In this document: positions 9,147 to 17,341 of the stretch, piece after piece | How the letters are laid out: each line of letters starts with the position of its first letter | Position numbering within the stretch: the first letter of the stretch is position 1 | Source: Russula earlei | Lineage: Eukaryota > Basidiomycota > Agaricomycetes > Russulales > Russulaceae | Length of the DNA stretch: 20,504 bases | Assembly: GCA_025769875.1 (NCBI GenBank) | Contig: JAGFNK010000837.1 | Span: forward strand, 1 to 20,504 | Direction: 5' to 3' | Notes under the pieces: model-generated | The model's database searches: none | Seen by the model: the letters and a program-made list of their open reading frames with translations, nothing else | What the model was told of the DNA's origin: nothing | Program-made: the position numbers and the translations under genes

Positions 9147-10251
9147 ATATCATCACATCCTCAAATTACACTGGCTTGATGGCAAGCACAATCGGTGGAT
9201 CAATCAAATCTTATTTGTGCTAGTGCATTTAATGGTGCTGTATTACTGAAACAGACACAAATGTCAGAAAGTCAGGCTCGATGGTCAGGACCTGGTGGCT
9301 GACAGGCATCAGAAACTTTTCACCCATGCTAAGAGCATATCACAAGATTTGATCTTGCAATTCAATGAGATCTGCTTTCACATCACTTCACAATCCCATT
9401 CTGGTGAGTTTTACTCAATCGATCTGATGAAGTCAACTTGTGATTGCACAGATTATCTGCAGATTAGATTCTGCAAGCACATTGCAGTAATCTACATCCA
9501 CTTTCCCCACCTCTGTCCTGAAGAGAGGACCCAAAAATCTCCCATAGAGAGTGCAAATAAATCCACTGACCCACCATCCCCATCCACCAGGCCAAGGGAG
9601 AGCCTAGTATCTCTCTCACAGGAGATCATATTGTTATCACACAATCTCACATCTAGGCTTGAGGATGCTAATCAATCAGCGGAGATTGTTGAGGCCACAA
9701 GGGCCACCAAATACAGTTTGGCAGCTGCAATTAATATAATTCAAGGTTACAAGGTCTTACCTGATAAGGAGGTAATTGCACCCAATCAGCATATGTGGAT
9801 GGAGACAGCTGAGCATATGGGTGTCAAATGGGGCCCAAAACAATGGACCAGTCTCCCTGACACATGGGGACTGACAGTGCAAAGCATTGGTGTTGCTAAG
9901 GGAAAGCACCACTGTGTTCACGATGATCCGTACACCAGGGGTGAATGGTCAGGCAAGTGTGCCAAGCCTGATGCAACATCTGCCACCACGAATGCACACA
10001 TGTACCCTCAGGGAACTGTCCTCTCAAACCCCCCACCCTCGGAACCCCCCTTGGAGCCCCCCTCCCTCAGATGCCACTGCCTCCCTTGCACCAGGTCCCT
10101 TTGGACTTGCACCACCCCCTATTCTAGTGGCCTTGTCTTCTGCTGATCCTTACAATAGAAAATCTTTATTTGTATTGTAATTTATTTTCTAGATACATAA
10201 TAAAATAAGTGATTAAATAAGTGATTAAAAAAATACTTTGGTGTCATTTAC

Positions 10252-10334
10252 ATGCATGATTGAAGCCCTGATTCTCTTGCCAACCCAATTGCCTTTTATA
10301 GTAATTTTTGATCATCTAACCCACCGCTAAAAGT
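10252..10334 (-). repeat. MULE right terminal inverted repeat
   Basis: This is the reverse-complement partner of 2335-2417 with the same 83-bp length. It follows an AT-rich 3' untranslated stretch (10147-10251) that has short repeats of AATAAGTGATTA. Confidence 0.9.
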
Positions 10335-10457
10335 ATGCAACTGCTGCCATGATGGTGATGTGCCCATGGCCATGATGACAACACATTTGCCCTGGCTCTT
10401 TCTCCCCCACCACCTCCATGCTTTGTTACAGTGACAATGACGATGACTTGGGCATGG
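10335..10457 (+). repeat. Repeat X, copy 2, left part
   Basis: The stretch ends in CAATGACGATGACTTGGGCATGG and continues after the solo LTR at 11286. It matches 1866-1970. Upstream it is rich in CATGG and CCATG half-palindromes. It contains no recognised gene. Confidence 0.5.
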
Positions 10458-11290
10458 TGTTATGAACCAAGGCCAAGTCCTGACTGAGGATTGTCCTATT
10501 TTACTCAAGAAAGACCTCTCTCACCTTACATTGCCGACTCCCTTCCATTTTCTGGGCTATCCCTCCTGTGGTACAAGATATTGTTATTGCAAAGGCACTA
10601 TAACATGACCAGGCACCCGTTTCCTAATCGGGTAATCATCGCGTGGCAGCCACATGGCCACCCAGCCACCATGGACCTGAAACAGCGGCACAAACTCTTA
10701 GAAACTGTTGCATAAATCATCTGATGTCATCAAGGCTCCAATGACATCATAGCTGACTGAGCGACTCCACAGTGACCTCATAGGCTCACTAAGCGCCCCA
10801 CAGTGACATCATAATGATGTCATCGCTCCACAATGATCAGTAATGCGCTCAGTAAGCCTGAAACTTGACACAAGCAAGTTTATGCCTCTGTAGTTCTATT
10901 GGATGGTACCAAAGAGTCTAGAATAGTCCCAGTGCTTTGTAATCGACCCTGTACACTGTATATAAGCCCCAATGAAGTATGGCAGTCGTCAGACTGTCCA
11001 TTTGTGATACTCTCATCTTCCTGGGTACTCCCCCATGACCGCTCAGTCTAAAGATTCCCCTTGCCTCCAAGGTACTCTTCTACGACCGCCTTGTTTAAAG
11101 CCCCTCACTACACTGGCCTCCAGCCTTCGCCTTTGTCTCTTGCAACACCTACCAGTCCCCATCTGGTACCTCCTCATCATTTGGCTCGTCCTCTTGTTCA
11201 ACGCCGCCTTCGCTGTGTACCATCTGTTCCAACCCTTGCCCACCTGCTCCTGAGTCCTTAGTGATCAGCAGTACGTGTCTTGACACATGG
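10453..11290 (+). mobile_element. Family A solo LTR, copy 2, with CATGG target duplication
   Basis: The LTR is 10458-11285 (828 bp), running TGTTATGAACC...CTTGACA on the plus strand. It is flanked exactly by CATGG (10453-10457 and 11286-11290). Its U3 has five CRE-like palindromes of the form TGAYNTCA between 10722 and 10822. The TATA box TATATAA is at 10959-10965. AGACTGTCCATTTG begins at 10991, where the transcript is expected to start. Removing it rejoins repeat X. Confidence 0.95.
11035..11253 (+). CDS. Possible small membrane protein encoded in the family A LTR
   Basis: The frame starts at an ATG (11035) downstream of the LTR TATA box and ends at TGA 32 nt before the LTR end, 72 codons. 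Its C-terminal half is one hydrophobic segment (VPIWYLLIIWLVLLFNAAF), then YHLF and PLPTCS. The same frame is open over this half in copy 1 (minus, 4651-4481) and copy 3 (minus, ending 14473). Most changes there are synonymous or conservative (II to VV, F to Y). Only copy 2 has the ATG; copy 1 has a TAA further upstream. A similar pattern ends the family D frame. Pyrimidine-rich DNA tends to encode such residues, so coding status is uncertain. Confidence 0.35.
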   Translation: MTAQSKDSPCLQGTLLRPPCLKPLTTLASSLRLCLLQHLPVPIWYLLIIWLVLLFNAAFAVYHLFQPLPTCS

Positions 11291-11345
11291 CCATTGACCT
11301 TGTGATGGCCACAAATCTTGAGCATGGCCCATGGGCACTCTGGCC
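11291..11345 (+). repeat. Repeat X, copy 2, right part
   Basis: It continues the sequence interrupted at 10457, with CCATTGACCTTG and GAGCATGGCCCATGG matching the left-hand copy near 1896-1942. Confidence 0.5.
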
Positions 11346-11960
11346 ACCATGAAAATTTTGTATTTGAGCATGCGCAAAAGGGCCATGTGCAACCCGTACC
11401 CCAATCATCCTCTCATCCTTCCTCCCCTCCTCTCCTGTATACTGTACCCACCGGAACGCAAGCCACATGACCGAGAGTGCAACCAAGACTGAGGATGACT
11501 ACATGCCTCACTGGACAACACTGGCTCATGGATTTGCATGTGCATTTCTTTTTCATCATATTCTCTAACATTTTTTCTCTCATTTTCTTCTCCTCTGGTC
11601 ACCGCATGTCATCCTTGGGTTGTTCATGTGCACATGCTTTTCATTTTCATTTCTAATGTTTTTAAATTTTCTTTTTTCCCTCTTTTTCCATCAACAGTCC
11701 CTGGTGCTCGCTGTTGTGTGTATCGCGTTGTGCCCTCAACAACTAAACCTTGCTTGGGCGATTGGTATCATGCCATCCTCTCATCCCTCCTCCCATCTGC
11801 TACCTGTCAATGCAACAGCCATCATGCTCATGCCATGTAATTGTGATGGCCTTTGCAAACATGTTCTCCTGACAAACTGATGCACCCCAAAATGAAGGCC
11901 AAACAGTCCTGCCCAATGCCACTGTGTTCTGGCTTTCAGGTACTTTTCTTTCATTTTCCC

Positions 11961-11988
11961 TTTCTTTTCTTTCTTTTCTTTTCTTTTA
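11961..11988 (+). repeat. TTTCT/TTTTC simple repeat
   Basis: About 28 bp of TTTCTTTTC-type units inside the pyrimidine-rich block. Confidence 0.7.
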
Positions 11989-12037
11989 TGTTCTCGCCTC
12001 TGTCTGTGACTCGCATTCCATCTGGCCTTCTTTTCCC

Positions 12038-12056
12038 CATGCATGCATGCATGCAT
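12038..12056 (+). repeat. (ATGC)n microsatellite
   Basis: CATGCATGCATGCATGCAT, four to five uninterrupted tetranucleotide units and fully self-complementary. Confidence 0.9.
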
Positions 12057-12462
12057 TTTTCCATTTCTTCCCTGTTTCAGTTTCCTATCTAATACCCTCT
12101 TCCCTATCCTTGGTTTTTCTTCAACCTCCTTCAACATGCAACCAGCCAATTCCCACACCCCCAAAACCCTGATGGCATGTGATGGTTTCCTGTGTGTGCA
12201 ATGTCATGCATTGAGTTGTGTCTTGGCCTTCTCTTCTCTCAGCCCATTCCCTGCAATCACCATGTGGATGTGATCATCCAGTTGACTATGTTACTTTCAG
12301 TGAATACAATGATTTCATAAGATTATTTTTATTTTCCACTGATAAATGAGTTGATCTATATCCAGTTAAACTGGGCTGAGCTGTAGCACTATGGTTGGTT
12401 GAGTGATTAACATCAAGCACAGATACTGATTGGCAGTTGACATGGCCATATGATGAGTTGCT

Positions 12463-12760
12463 TGTTAAGGCTCCAAAGTTCCTTAAATAAGATCAATGGT
12501 TGTGTCTATAAATGCATACTACCAATGCAGATATGCTTGAGTCAAGCAAGCAATACTTGTGGAGGGGAAGGAGTGTTAGGTCCTTTGAGAGTATGGCAAC
12601 AAGATGAGAGGGGCTCTGCAAATGGGTAGGAGTCAACTGTTTGGGATTGGCAAACTAAGTTGAGCTTAAGGCTCAACTGCTATGAACTGGGGGCTTTATA
12701 TAGCCCTCAAGGATAAGGTTCTTGCTACTGTAAGTACTGGTTGGTGCTATAGTAGCTGTC
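12463..12760 (-). repeat. Truncated LTR of Ty3 family C (minus orientation)
   Basis: It matches the reverse complement of the 3' half of the intact LTR at 17342-17929. Shared blocks are GCTCCAAAGT, CAAGCAAGCAATACT, GGAGTCAACTGTTTGGGATTGG, the TATA box (TTTATATAGCCC) and TTGGTGCTATAG. Similarity is lost near 12760, upstream of the TATA box, so the distal U3 is missing. The transcription-start hairpin reads TTGAGC/GCTCAA here against TTGAGC/GCTCGA in the other copy, so pairing is preserved. Confidence 0.82.
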
Positions 12761-13049
12761 TGTCATGAACCATTCTCCAGAGAGGGCCCTTGAAGGACCC
12801 TTCCTTATAGGAGGAAACCCAGCCTCTATGGTGTCACCTTGTTCACACAAGGAAAAGGAGTGAGTAGAGGTGTCCACAATATCGCGCACACATTGTCGCG
12901 CAAGCAATTCTCGGCACAATCAACATACAGCAAGCCCCACTTAAGGGCAACCCTTTTAGCAATAAAGGACAGTACTAGGACCTTCCTAGGGACCCTTTAG
13001 GATGACTATAGGTGCTCTACAATAGGCACTAACACAGTATCAAAGACCC
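12761..13049. other. Diverged repeat debris between LTRs C and D
   Basis: It holds the short block shared with 1100-1230 and, nearer 13049, several ACTAGG-ACCTT and TAGGGACC motifs. The latter resemble the outer part of the adjacent family D arm, so this may be further decayed LTR sequence. I recognise no gene. Confidence 0.4.
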
Positions 13050-13469
13050 TGCAACACGTTATTAGACTAACTCTAATAACTATAGAACAAACTATAAGGC
13101 AATACTAGGGACCTTGATAGAAACATTAGGGTCGACTCTAAGGACCCTAATAGAACTATGTAGGGGGCCTTATAGGATAACACTATTCCCTGAACCAGAC
13201 TACAAGTCCTCAAATGACCGGCCCTAAACTAACTAACAGAAAATGAATCAGGTGCTTGCACATGTACTAAGATAGTAAACATGTGGACAGTGAAGGCTCT
13301 TACTCATCAGAAGAAGCCTTCTTACTCAGCAGCTTACTGAGCATGACTGAGCATGCTCAGTAAGTGCACTCCGACTTCTTACTCATCCCTTATTGTGCTT
13401 GATAACAAATTTATAACTTGTTCCCTATTTGGCAGTTCTCTCGTAGTATATAAGCGTTCAATAAAGTAG

Positions 13470-13694
13470 TGGACAGTCCTCAGACTGTCCATTTGTTTAC
13501 GGCACTCTCCATCCCTGGGATACTCCTTTAAGGACTGTCCCCTTGTGACTATCCTGGCCTCCTCTTTGTGTGACTGCTCGACTCTCACAGTAACAATACC
13601 TCTCTGGTATTTGTTACTACTCTGGACTCTGCTTCTAGCCCACGCCGTCCTAGACATCTATCGACTCATCTCTGAACTAACCCCTCGCTCTTGA
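13470..13694 (+). CDS. Conserved hydrophobic frame in the family D left arm (75 codons, no ATG)
   Basis: The frame is open from the predicted transcript start to TGA at 13692-13694, near the arm end. Its last third is strongly hydrophobic (PLWYLLLLWTLLLAHAV). The right arm carries a frame of exactly the same length (13929-13705, minus) with no indel and about 16 residue differences. In the 17-codon hydrophobic core about a dozen codons differ synonymously and only one changes a residue. Family A has a similar pattern. No ATG exists in either arm, so initiation would need a non-AUG codon or splicing. An antisense frame shares the same wobble positions but is broken by TGA in the right arm. Confidence 0.4.
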   Translation, partial: WTVLRLSICLRHSPSLGYSFKDCPLVTILASSLCDCSTLTVTIPLWYLLLLWTLLLAHAVLDIYRLISELTPRS

Positions 13695-13704
13695 ACTGGA
13701 TTGT

Positions 13705-13929
13705 TCAAGAGTGAGGGAGAAGTTCAAAGACAAGTTGATAGACACCCAAGACTGCATGAGCGAGAAGTAGGGTCCAAAGCAGTGCTAAGTACCAAAGAGG
13801 TACTGTCACTGGTAGTATTGTGAAGTTATGCAGAGAAGAGGCCAGAATGGTCACAAGGGGACAGTCCTTAAAGGAGTATCCCAGGGATAGAGAGTGCCGT
13901 AAACAAATGGACAGTCTGAAGACTGTCCA
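13705..13929 (-). CDS. Conserved hydrophobic frame in the family D right arm (75 codons, no ATG)
   Basis: This is the partner of the left-arm frame. The N-terminal part (RLSICLRHS, LGYSFKDCPLVTILASSL) and the membrane segment (VPLWYLALLWTLLLAHAV) are retained, and the frame ends TGA at 13707-13705. Complete collinearity between otherwise diverged arms argues for past selection on this frame. Function unknown. Confidence 0.4.
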   Translation of the reverse strand, partial: WTVFRLSICLRHSLSLGYSFKDCPLVTILASSLHNFTILPVTVPLWYLALLWTLLLAHAVLGVYQLVFELLPHS

Positions 13930-14435
13930 CTACTTTATTGAGCACTTATATACTACAGGAGAACTGCTAAATAGGGAACAAGTCATAACCTTGTTATCAA
14001 GCACAATGGCTGGATGAGTAAGAAGTTGGAGGATGCTCACTGAGCATGCTCAGTCATGCTCAGTAAGCTGCTGAGTAAGGAGGCTCTTATTGATGAGTAA
14101 GAGCCATTACTGTCCATGTGTTCACTGCCTTAGTACACATGCAAAGCACCTGATTCATTTACTGTTAGTTAGTTTAGGGCCGGTCATTTGAGGACTTGTA
14201 GTTTGGTTCAGGGAGTAGAGTTGCTTATAAGGCCCCTTATATAGTTCTATTAGGGTCATTAGAGTCAACCCTAATACTTATATTAAGGTCCTTAGTATTG
14301 CTTTATAGTCCGTTCTATGGTTATTAGAGTGTTGTAACTTACCCCCTTGTCGGTTTGTCCATAATTCTTTTGTTATTGTTCCGCCTTACCACCCTCTTTC
14401 CCTTGGTTACCATTTCGTCCCTTGATGTTGATGGC

Positions 14436-15272
14436 CCCTTTGTCAAGACGCGTACTGCTGATCACTAAGGACTCAGGAGCAGGTGGGCAAGGGTCGGAAC
14501 AGACGGTACGCGGCGTAAACGGCGTTGAACAGGAGGACGAGCCAAACGACTAGAAGATACCAGATGGGGACTGGTACATGTTGCAAGAGGCAGAGGTGAA
14601 GAGTAGAGGCCAGTGCAGTGAGGGACTTTAAACAAGGCGGTCGTTGAAGAGTACCTTGAGGACGAGGGAGGACTTTAGACTGAGCGGTCGCAGGGGAGTA
14701 CCCAGGAAGATGAGAGTATCACAAATGGACAGTCTGACGACTGCCATGCTTCATTGGGGTTTATATACAGTGTACAGGGTCGATTACAAAGCACTGGGAC
14801 TATTCTAGACTCTTTGGTACCATCCAATAGGACTACAGAGGCATAAACTTGCTTGTGTCAAGTTTCAGGCTTACTGAGCGCATTACTGATCATTGTGGAG
14901 CGATGACATCATTATGATGTCACTGTGGAGCGCTTAGTGAGCCTATGAGGTCACTGTGGAGTTGCTCAGTCAGCTATGATGTCATTGGAGTCTTGATGAT
15001 GTCAGATGATTTATGCAACAGTTTCTAAGAGTTTGTGCCGCTGTTTCGGGTCCATGGTGGCTGGGTGGCCATGTGGCTGCCACGCGATGATTACCCGATT
15101 AGGAAACGGGTGCCTGGTCGTGTTATAGTGCCTTTGCAATAGCGATATCTTGTACCACAGGAGGGATAGCCCAGAAATAGAAGGGAGTCAGCAATGCAAA
15201 GTGAGAGAGGTCTCTCTTGAGTGAAATAGGACAATCCACAGCCAGGACTTGGCCTTGGTTCGTAACACCCTT
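14436..15272 (-). mobile_element. Family A solo LTR, copy 3, with CCCTT target duplication
   Basis: The LTR is 14441-15267 (827 bp), sense on the minus strand, flanked exactly by CCCTT (14436-14440 and 15268-15272). It lies in the U3 of the family E LTR. TATA (TTATATA on the plus strand) is at 14761-14767. The hydrophobic frame is open with conservative changes relative to copy 2. Confidence 0.95.
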
Positions 15273-15282
15273 ACTGTTTCGT

Positions 15283-15345
15283 CTATTGTGTTTCACCTAT
15301 TGTGTTTCACTTATTGTGTTTCACTTATTGTGTTTCACCTATTGT
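15283..15345 (+). repeat. 14-bp tandem repeat in the family E U3
   Basis: Four complete units of YTATTGTGTTTCAC start at 15283, 15297, 15311 and 15325, with a partial fifth. They differ only at the first base. They lie upstream of the TATA box, where repeated enhancer elements would be expected. Confidence 0.85.
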
Positions 15346-15436
15346 TGAGTTATCTTTGCTATTGGTTCACCTTTATCTATTGTTCTGCTTATAGTACTGT
15401 ACAGCCTCGCTACATACAGTATTTAAGCACCTGTAG

Positions 15437-15652
15437 AAGCTGGGGAATGCCCCAAGCTTAGCTTTGTCCCATTTCCTGTCATATCCCTTTGCCCTGTACT
15501 ATCTCTCAATCACAACTTGTGTTGTGCTGGCTTTCATCTTGCATGACCTGAGCACACCTAAAGGAACCCTTGTGTTCCTTTACCTCCTCTGCCTCTCTCT
15601 CATCATCCTCCTCTTCTGCGAAACCAGAAGACCAACTCTGTCTGCGGACTGA
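15437..15652 (+). other. Hydrophobic open frame downstream of the family E TATA box
   Basis: The frame is open with no ATG and ends TGA at 15650-15652. It contains two hydrophobic stretches (ALYYLSITTCVVLAFIL and TLVFLYLLCLSLIILLF). The position in R/U5 parallels the frames in families A and D, but residue-level similarity is weak and only one copy is present, so selection cannot be judged. Confidence 0.25.
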
Positions 15653-15796
15653 GTCATTGTTTGACTCAGCCTTGAGACGCTAAACCTTTGATCCGGTCTC
15701 TTTGAGCCAGCCCCACTGAACCCTTGAACCAAGTCACAGGGACTTGGCCCTACTGAACTCTGAGCTAACGCTCTTACAGCCACGACACCGTAACAC

Positions 15797-15807
15797 AAGC
15801 TAAGCTT
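15797..15807 (+). promoter_or_regulatory. Family E primer-binding site, self-complementary to its own LTR
   Basis: AAGCTAAGCTT lies one base inside the LTR end. Its complement AAGCTTAGCTT is at 15454-15464, 34 nt downstream of the TATA-like box. Confidence 0.65.
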
Positions 15808-17297
15808 TCTTACTCCATTCTGGAGATCAACCTTGAATTACCTTCGAACCGTTGGGTCCGCGTCCAACCCAGACCATCCCCAGACCTTCCCGAACACATT
15901 GTAGGAACTGCCACTTGGGACAGTTTTCACACCTTTCTTTGCTACATCACCGTCAAAAACAACAAAGAACTACCAGTCAAATTCATCAACAATCGTTGGT
16001 TTGAACTACGACTTAGAAGGGGACAACTCTACACTCATCTAGACCTAGAACTCCTCAGAAACAGCCTTGGATTAGGCTACTGGAGGGAAAACGACCCTCT
16101 CTATGAACCACCATCAGAATCAGAAACCTCTTCTACAGAAGGCAACCCCCCTGAGCCAGAAAACACTGTCGAAACTCAAACACCCTTTGAATCCCCTGCT
16201 TTAGAACCAGAGGACCCCCTTGGAAACCAGGAACCCATTGAAACCCTAGAAATCGAACCACAAAACCCCCCTGAACCCAATATGGCAGCCCAACCCCAAG
16301 TCACTGTACAGGCCCCTCAGATGGCCGCCCAGGCCCCCCCAGTCATTGTTCCACCCCAAGCAGCTGCCCCAGCACCACAAGGCACTAATGGGTCCCTTAG
16401 TGGCAAAGAACCCACCGCCTTCACAGGGGAGAGGAACAAAACTAAATGATTCATCATGGAATTTAACTTGTACTGGGGTCTCAATGACGACAAAGCAGTT
16501 ATGATTTCCCCTTTCAAACGAACGATGCTAGCCCTCTCCTATGTTCAAGGAGAAAAGGTCAAAGAATGGGTCAATTTGCAGGCAACTGCACTCAGGGATA
16601 AAGTAAACAGGGCCCAAAACCCTGTTAACAGAATGGACGAAGTACTATGGAATGACTTTGTCACAGACTTTACATTCAAGTTCACCAACACTGCGGAAAA
16701 AGAAGATGCCCAAGCAGCTCTTGCCAAACACACGATGAAGGAGTCCCTAGATGATTACATCTCCACCTTCGAGCAACTCCTAAACAAAACAGGATGGCCA
16801 GAAACGGACATCATTGCCATTGAAAGTTTCAAAAATGGTCTAAAAGTTGGACTCTACCACGCAATCTTAAACAGGGATGTCTGGCCTACCACTCTTCAAG
16901 AATGGAAGGAGGAGGCCAGAAAACAGCATCGACATTTCATCACCATCAGAGAGAAGCTTAAAGGAAAGACTACACACTCCCCCTTGGAACACAGGTCCCA
17001 TCATCCTGATCAAATGCAAGTGGACGCCGCCAAGTCCAACTTCAAAAAACTCACTGAAGAAGAAAGGAAACAATTAGCAAAAGAAGGACGTTGCTTCCGC
17101 TGCCGAGAGAAAGGCCACCTTAGCCGGGAGTGCCCCAAGAATACTGCCCCCACTACCTCCAAGGCACGTACTACCGAACCAACCCCAGAACCACCAAAAG
17201 AGGAAGAAGCCTCCACTATGGTGGCCCGTATGAAAACTTTACCAGCAGAGGATAGAGCCAACTTTGGGACCTCATCCTCAAAGAGGATTTTCTCTAG
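15803..17297 (+). pseudogene. Family E gag (capsid, zinc knuckle), nonsense and frameshift
   Basis: One frame runs from just after the primer-binding site: NLELPSNRWVRVQP, GTATWDSFHTFLCYI, FINNRWFELRLRRGQ and a Pro/Glu-rich linker. The first ATG in it is only at 16282, so the original start may be lost or non-AUG. A TGA at 16447-16449 breaks the capsid start (ERNKTK-x-FIMEFNLYW); family C has a Tyr there. The capsid domain continues (KRTMLALSYVQGEKVKEW, LDDYISTFEQLLNKTGW), then a CX2CX4HX4C knuckle (CFRCREKGHLSREC, about 17092-17133). A 1-nt shift near 17262-17270 moves reading to the frame ending KEDFL with TAG at 17295-17297. Without the shift, reading runs on to 17322. The N-terminal part is homologous to that of family C gag. 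Confidence 0.82.
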
Positions 17298-17341
17298 GCC
17301 AAGGTACAACAGTCGGTACTAAGGCCCAAATAGATACCATT
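17285..17341 (+). promoter_or_regulatory. Putative -1 frameshift signal and start of family E pol
   Basis: GGATTTT (17285-17291) is read G-GAT-TTT in the original gag frame, with the gag TAG at 17295-17297. A 5-nt spacer leads to a two-tier hairpin: GGCC (17297-17300) with GGCC (17323-17326), and GGTAC (17303-17307) with GTACT (17316-17320). The -1 frame is open (GFSLGQGTTVGTK) until family C inserted after 17341. Confidence 0.65.

Larger units (their letters stand above)
8422..10146 (+). pseudogene. MULE transposase, catalytic and SWIM part, broken
   Basis: Coding resumes right after the LTR as QEDAYVLCIQTPFQMEAF. The DDE core follows: FIGIDTTHNITQY with the first Asp, the WGHG-VPVAWMLASN motif across a 52-nt intron, IIMTDCDAAQ with the second Asp, and RIWLCKWHMLHAMRSHF. 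After the intron at 9098-9146 come YHHILKLHWLDGKHNR and a SWIM zinc finger (CDCTDY...FCKHIAVIYIHFP, about 9445-9505). The C-terminal tail (DDPYTRGEWSGKCAKPDA, then Pro-rich) resembles tails I know from Agaricomycete MULEs. Lesions are a 1-nt frameshift in the T6 run at 8703-8708 and a TGA at 9247-9249 (probably from CGA). The frame ends at 10144-10146, though the Pro-rich end may be shifted. Confidence 0.85.
2335..10334 (+). mobile_element. Mutator-like (MULE) DNA transposon, interrupted by a Ty3 element
   Basis: Two 83-bp inverted repeats define the ends. Between them, once the Ty3 insertion at 3178-8421 is ignored, lies a MULE transposase with an N-terminal zinc-binding domain, the DDE core and a C-terminal SWIM finger. 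Without the insertion the element is about 2.75 kb, an ordinary size for a fungal MULE. The transposase carries nonsense and frameshift lesions, so the copy is dead. No clear 8-10 bp target duplication is visible; the 9 bases outside the two ends agree at only about 5 positions. Confidence 0.88.
11346..12462. other. Pyrimidine-rich DNA without a recognised gene
   Basis: C/T-rich on the plus strand, with two related blocks around CATCCTCTCATCC (about 11406 and 11773), so it may derive from an old repeat. Several overlapping open frames translate to Phe/Ser/Leu/Pro-rich strings without domains, which is what C/T bias alone produces. The last 170 bp (12290-12462) are AT-rich and also featureless to me. 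Confidence 0.45.
13050..14334. repeat. Large inverted repeat: two family D LTR-like copies tail to tail
   Basis: The left arm (about 13050-13696, plus) and right arm (14334-13703, minus) are collinear and similar through almost their whole length. They meet at TTGAAC-TGGATT-GTTCAA (13691-13708), leaving a 6-bp spacer. Each arm has its own TATA box (13447-13453 and, reversed, 13946-13952) and the block GGACAGTC-NTCA-GACTGTCC just downstream. The left arm has a small insertion after CAACAC. Parts downstream of the TATA resemble family A LTRs. Arms ending in CTTGAAC next to TGTTC fit LTR termini. A foldback transposon is the alternative. Confidence 0.8.
14330..15795 (+). repeat. 5' LTR of Ty3 family E, interrupted by a solo LTR
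   Basis: The left end is placed at TGTTGTAAC or TGTAAC (14330-14333), directly against the family D right arm; the right end is GTAACA at 15795. Removing the family A insertion and one CCCTT leaves about 630 bp. U3 holds a 14-bp tandem repeat. A TATA-like TATTTAA is at 15420-15426, and AAGCTTAGCTT, complementary to the primer-binding site, is at 15454-15464. It precedes the family E gag. The exact left boundary is inferred. Confidence 0.72.

Noticed and set aside
2335..10343. Target-site duplication of the MULE
   Set aside because: The 9 bases outside the two TIRs (TTGCTTTTG and ATGCAACTG) agree at only about 5 positions, no better than loosely decayed or chance similarity.
11538..12273. Overlapping Phe/Ser/Leu-rich open frames on the plus strand
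   Set aside because: They are produced by C/T-rich low-complexity DNA, have no conserved motif, and several frames are open at once.
13379..13657. Antisense 92-codon frame in the family D left arm, with a similar frame at 13820-14017
   Set aside because: It is collinear between the arms only because its wobble positions coincide with those of the sense frame. It crosses the TATA box and is interrupted by TGA in the right arm.
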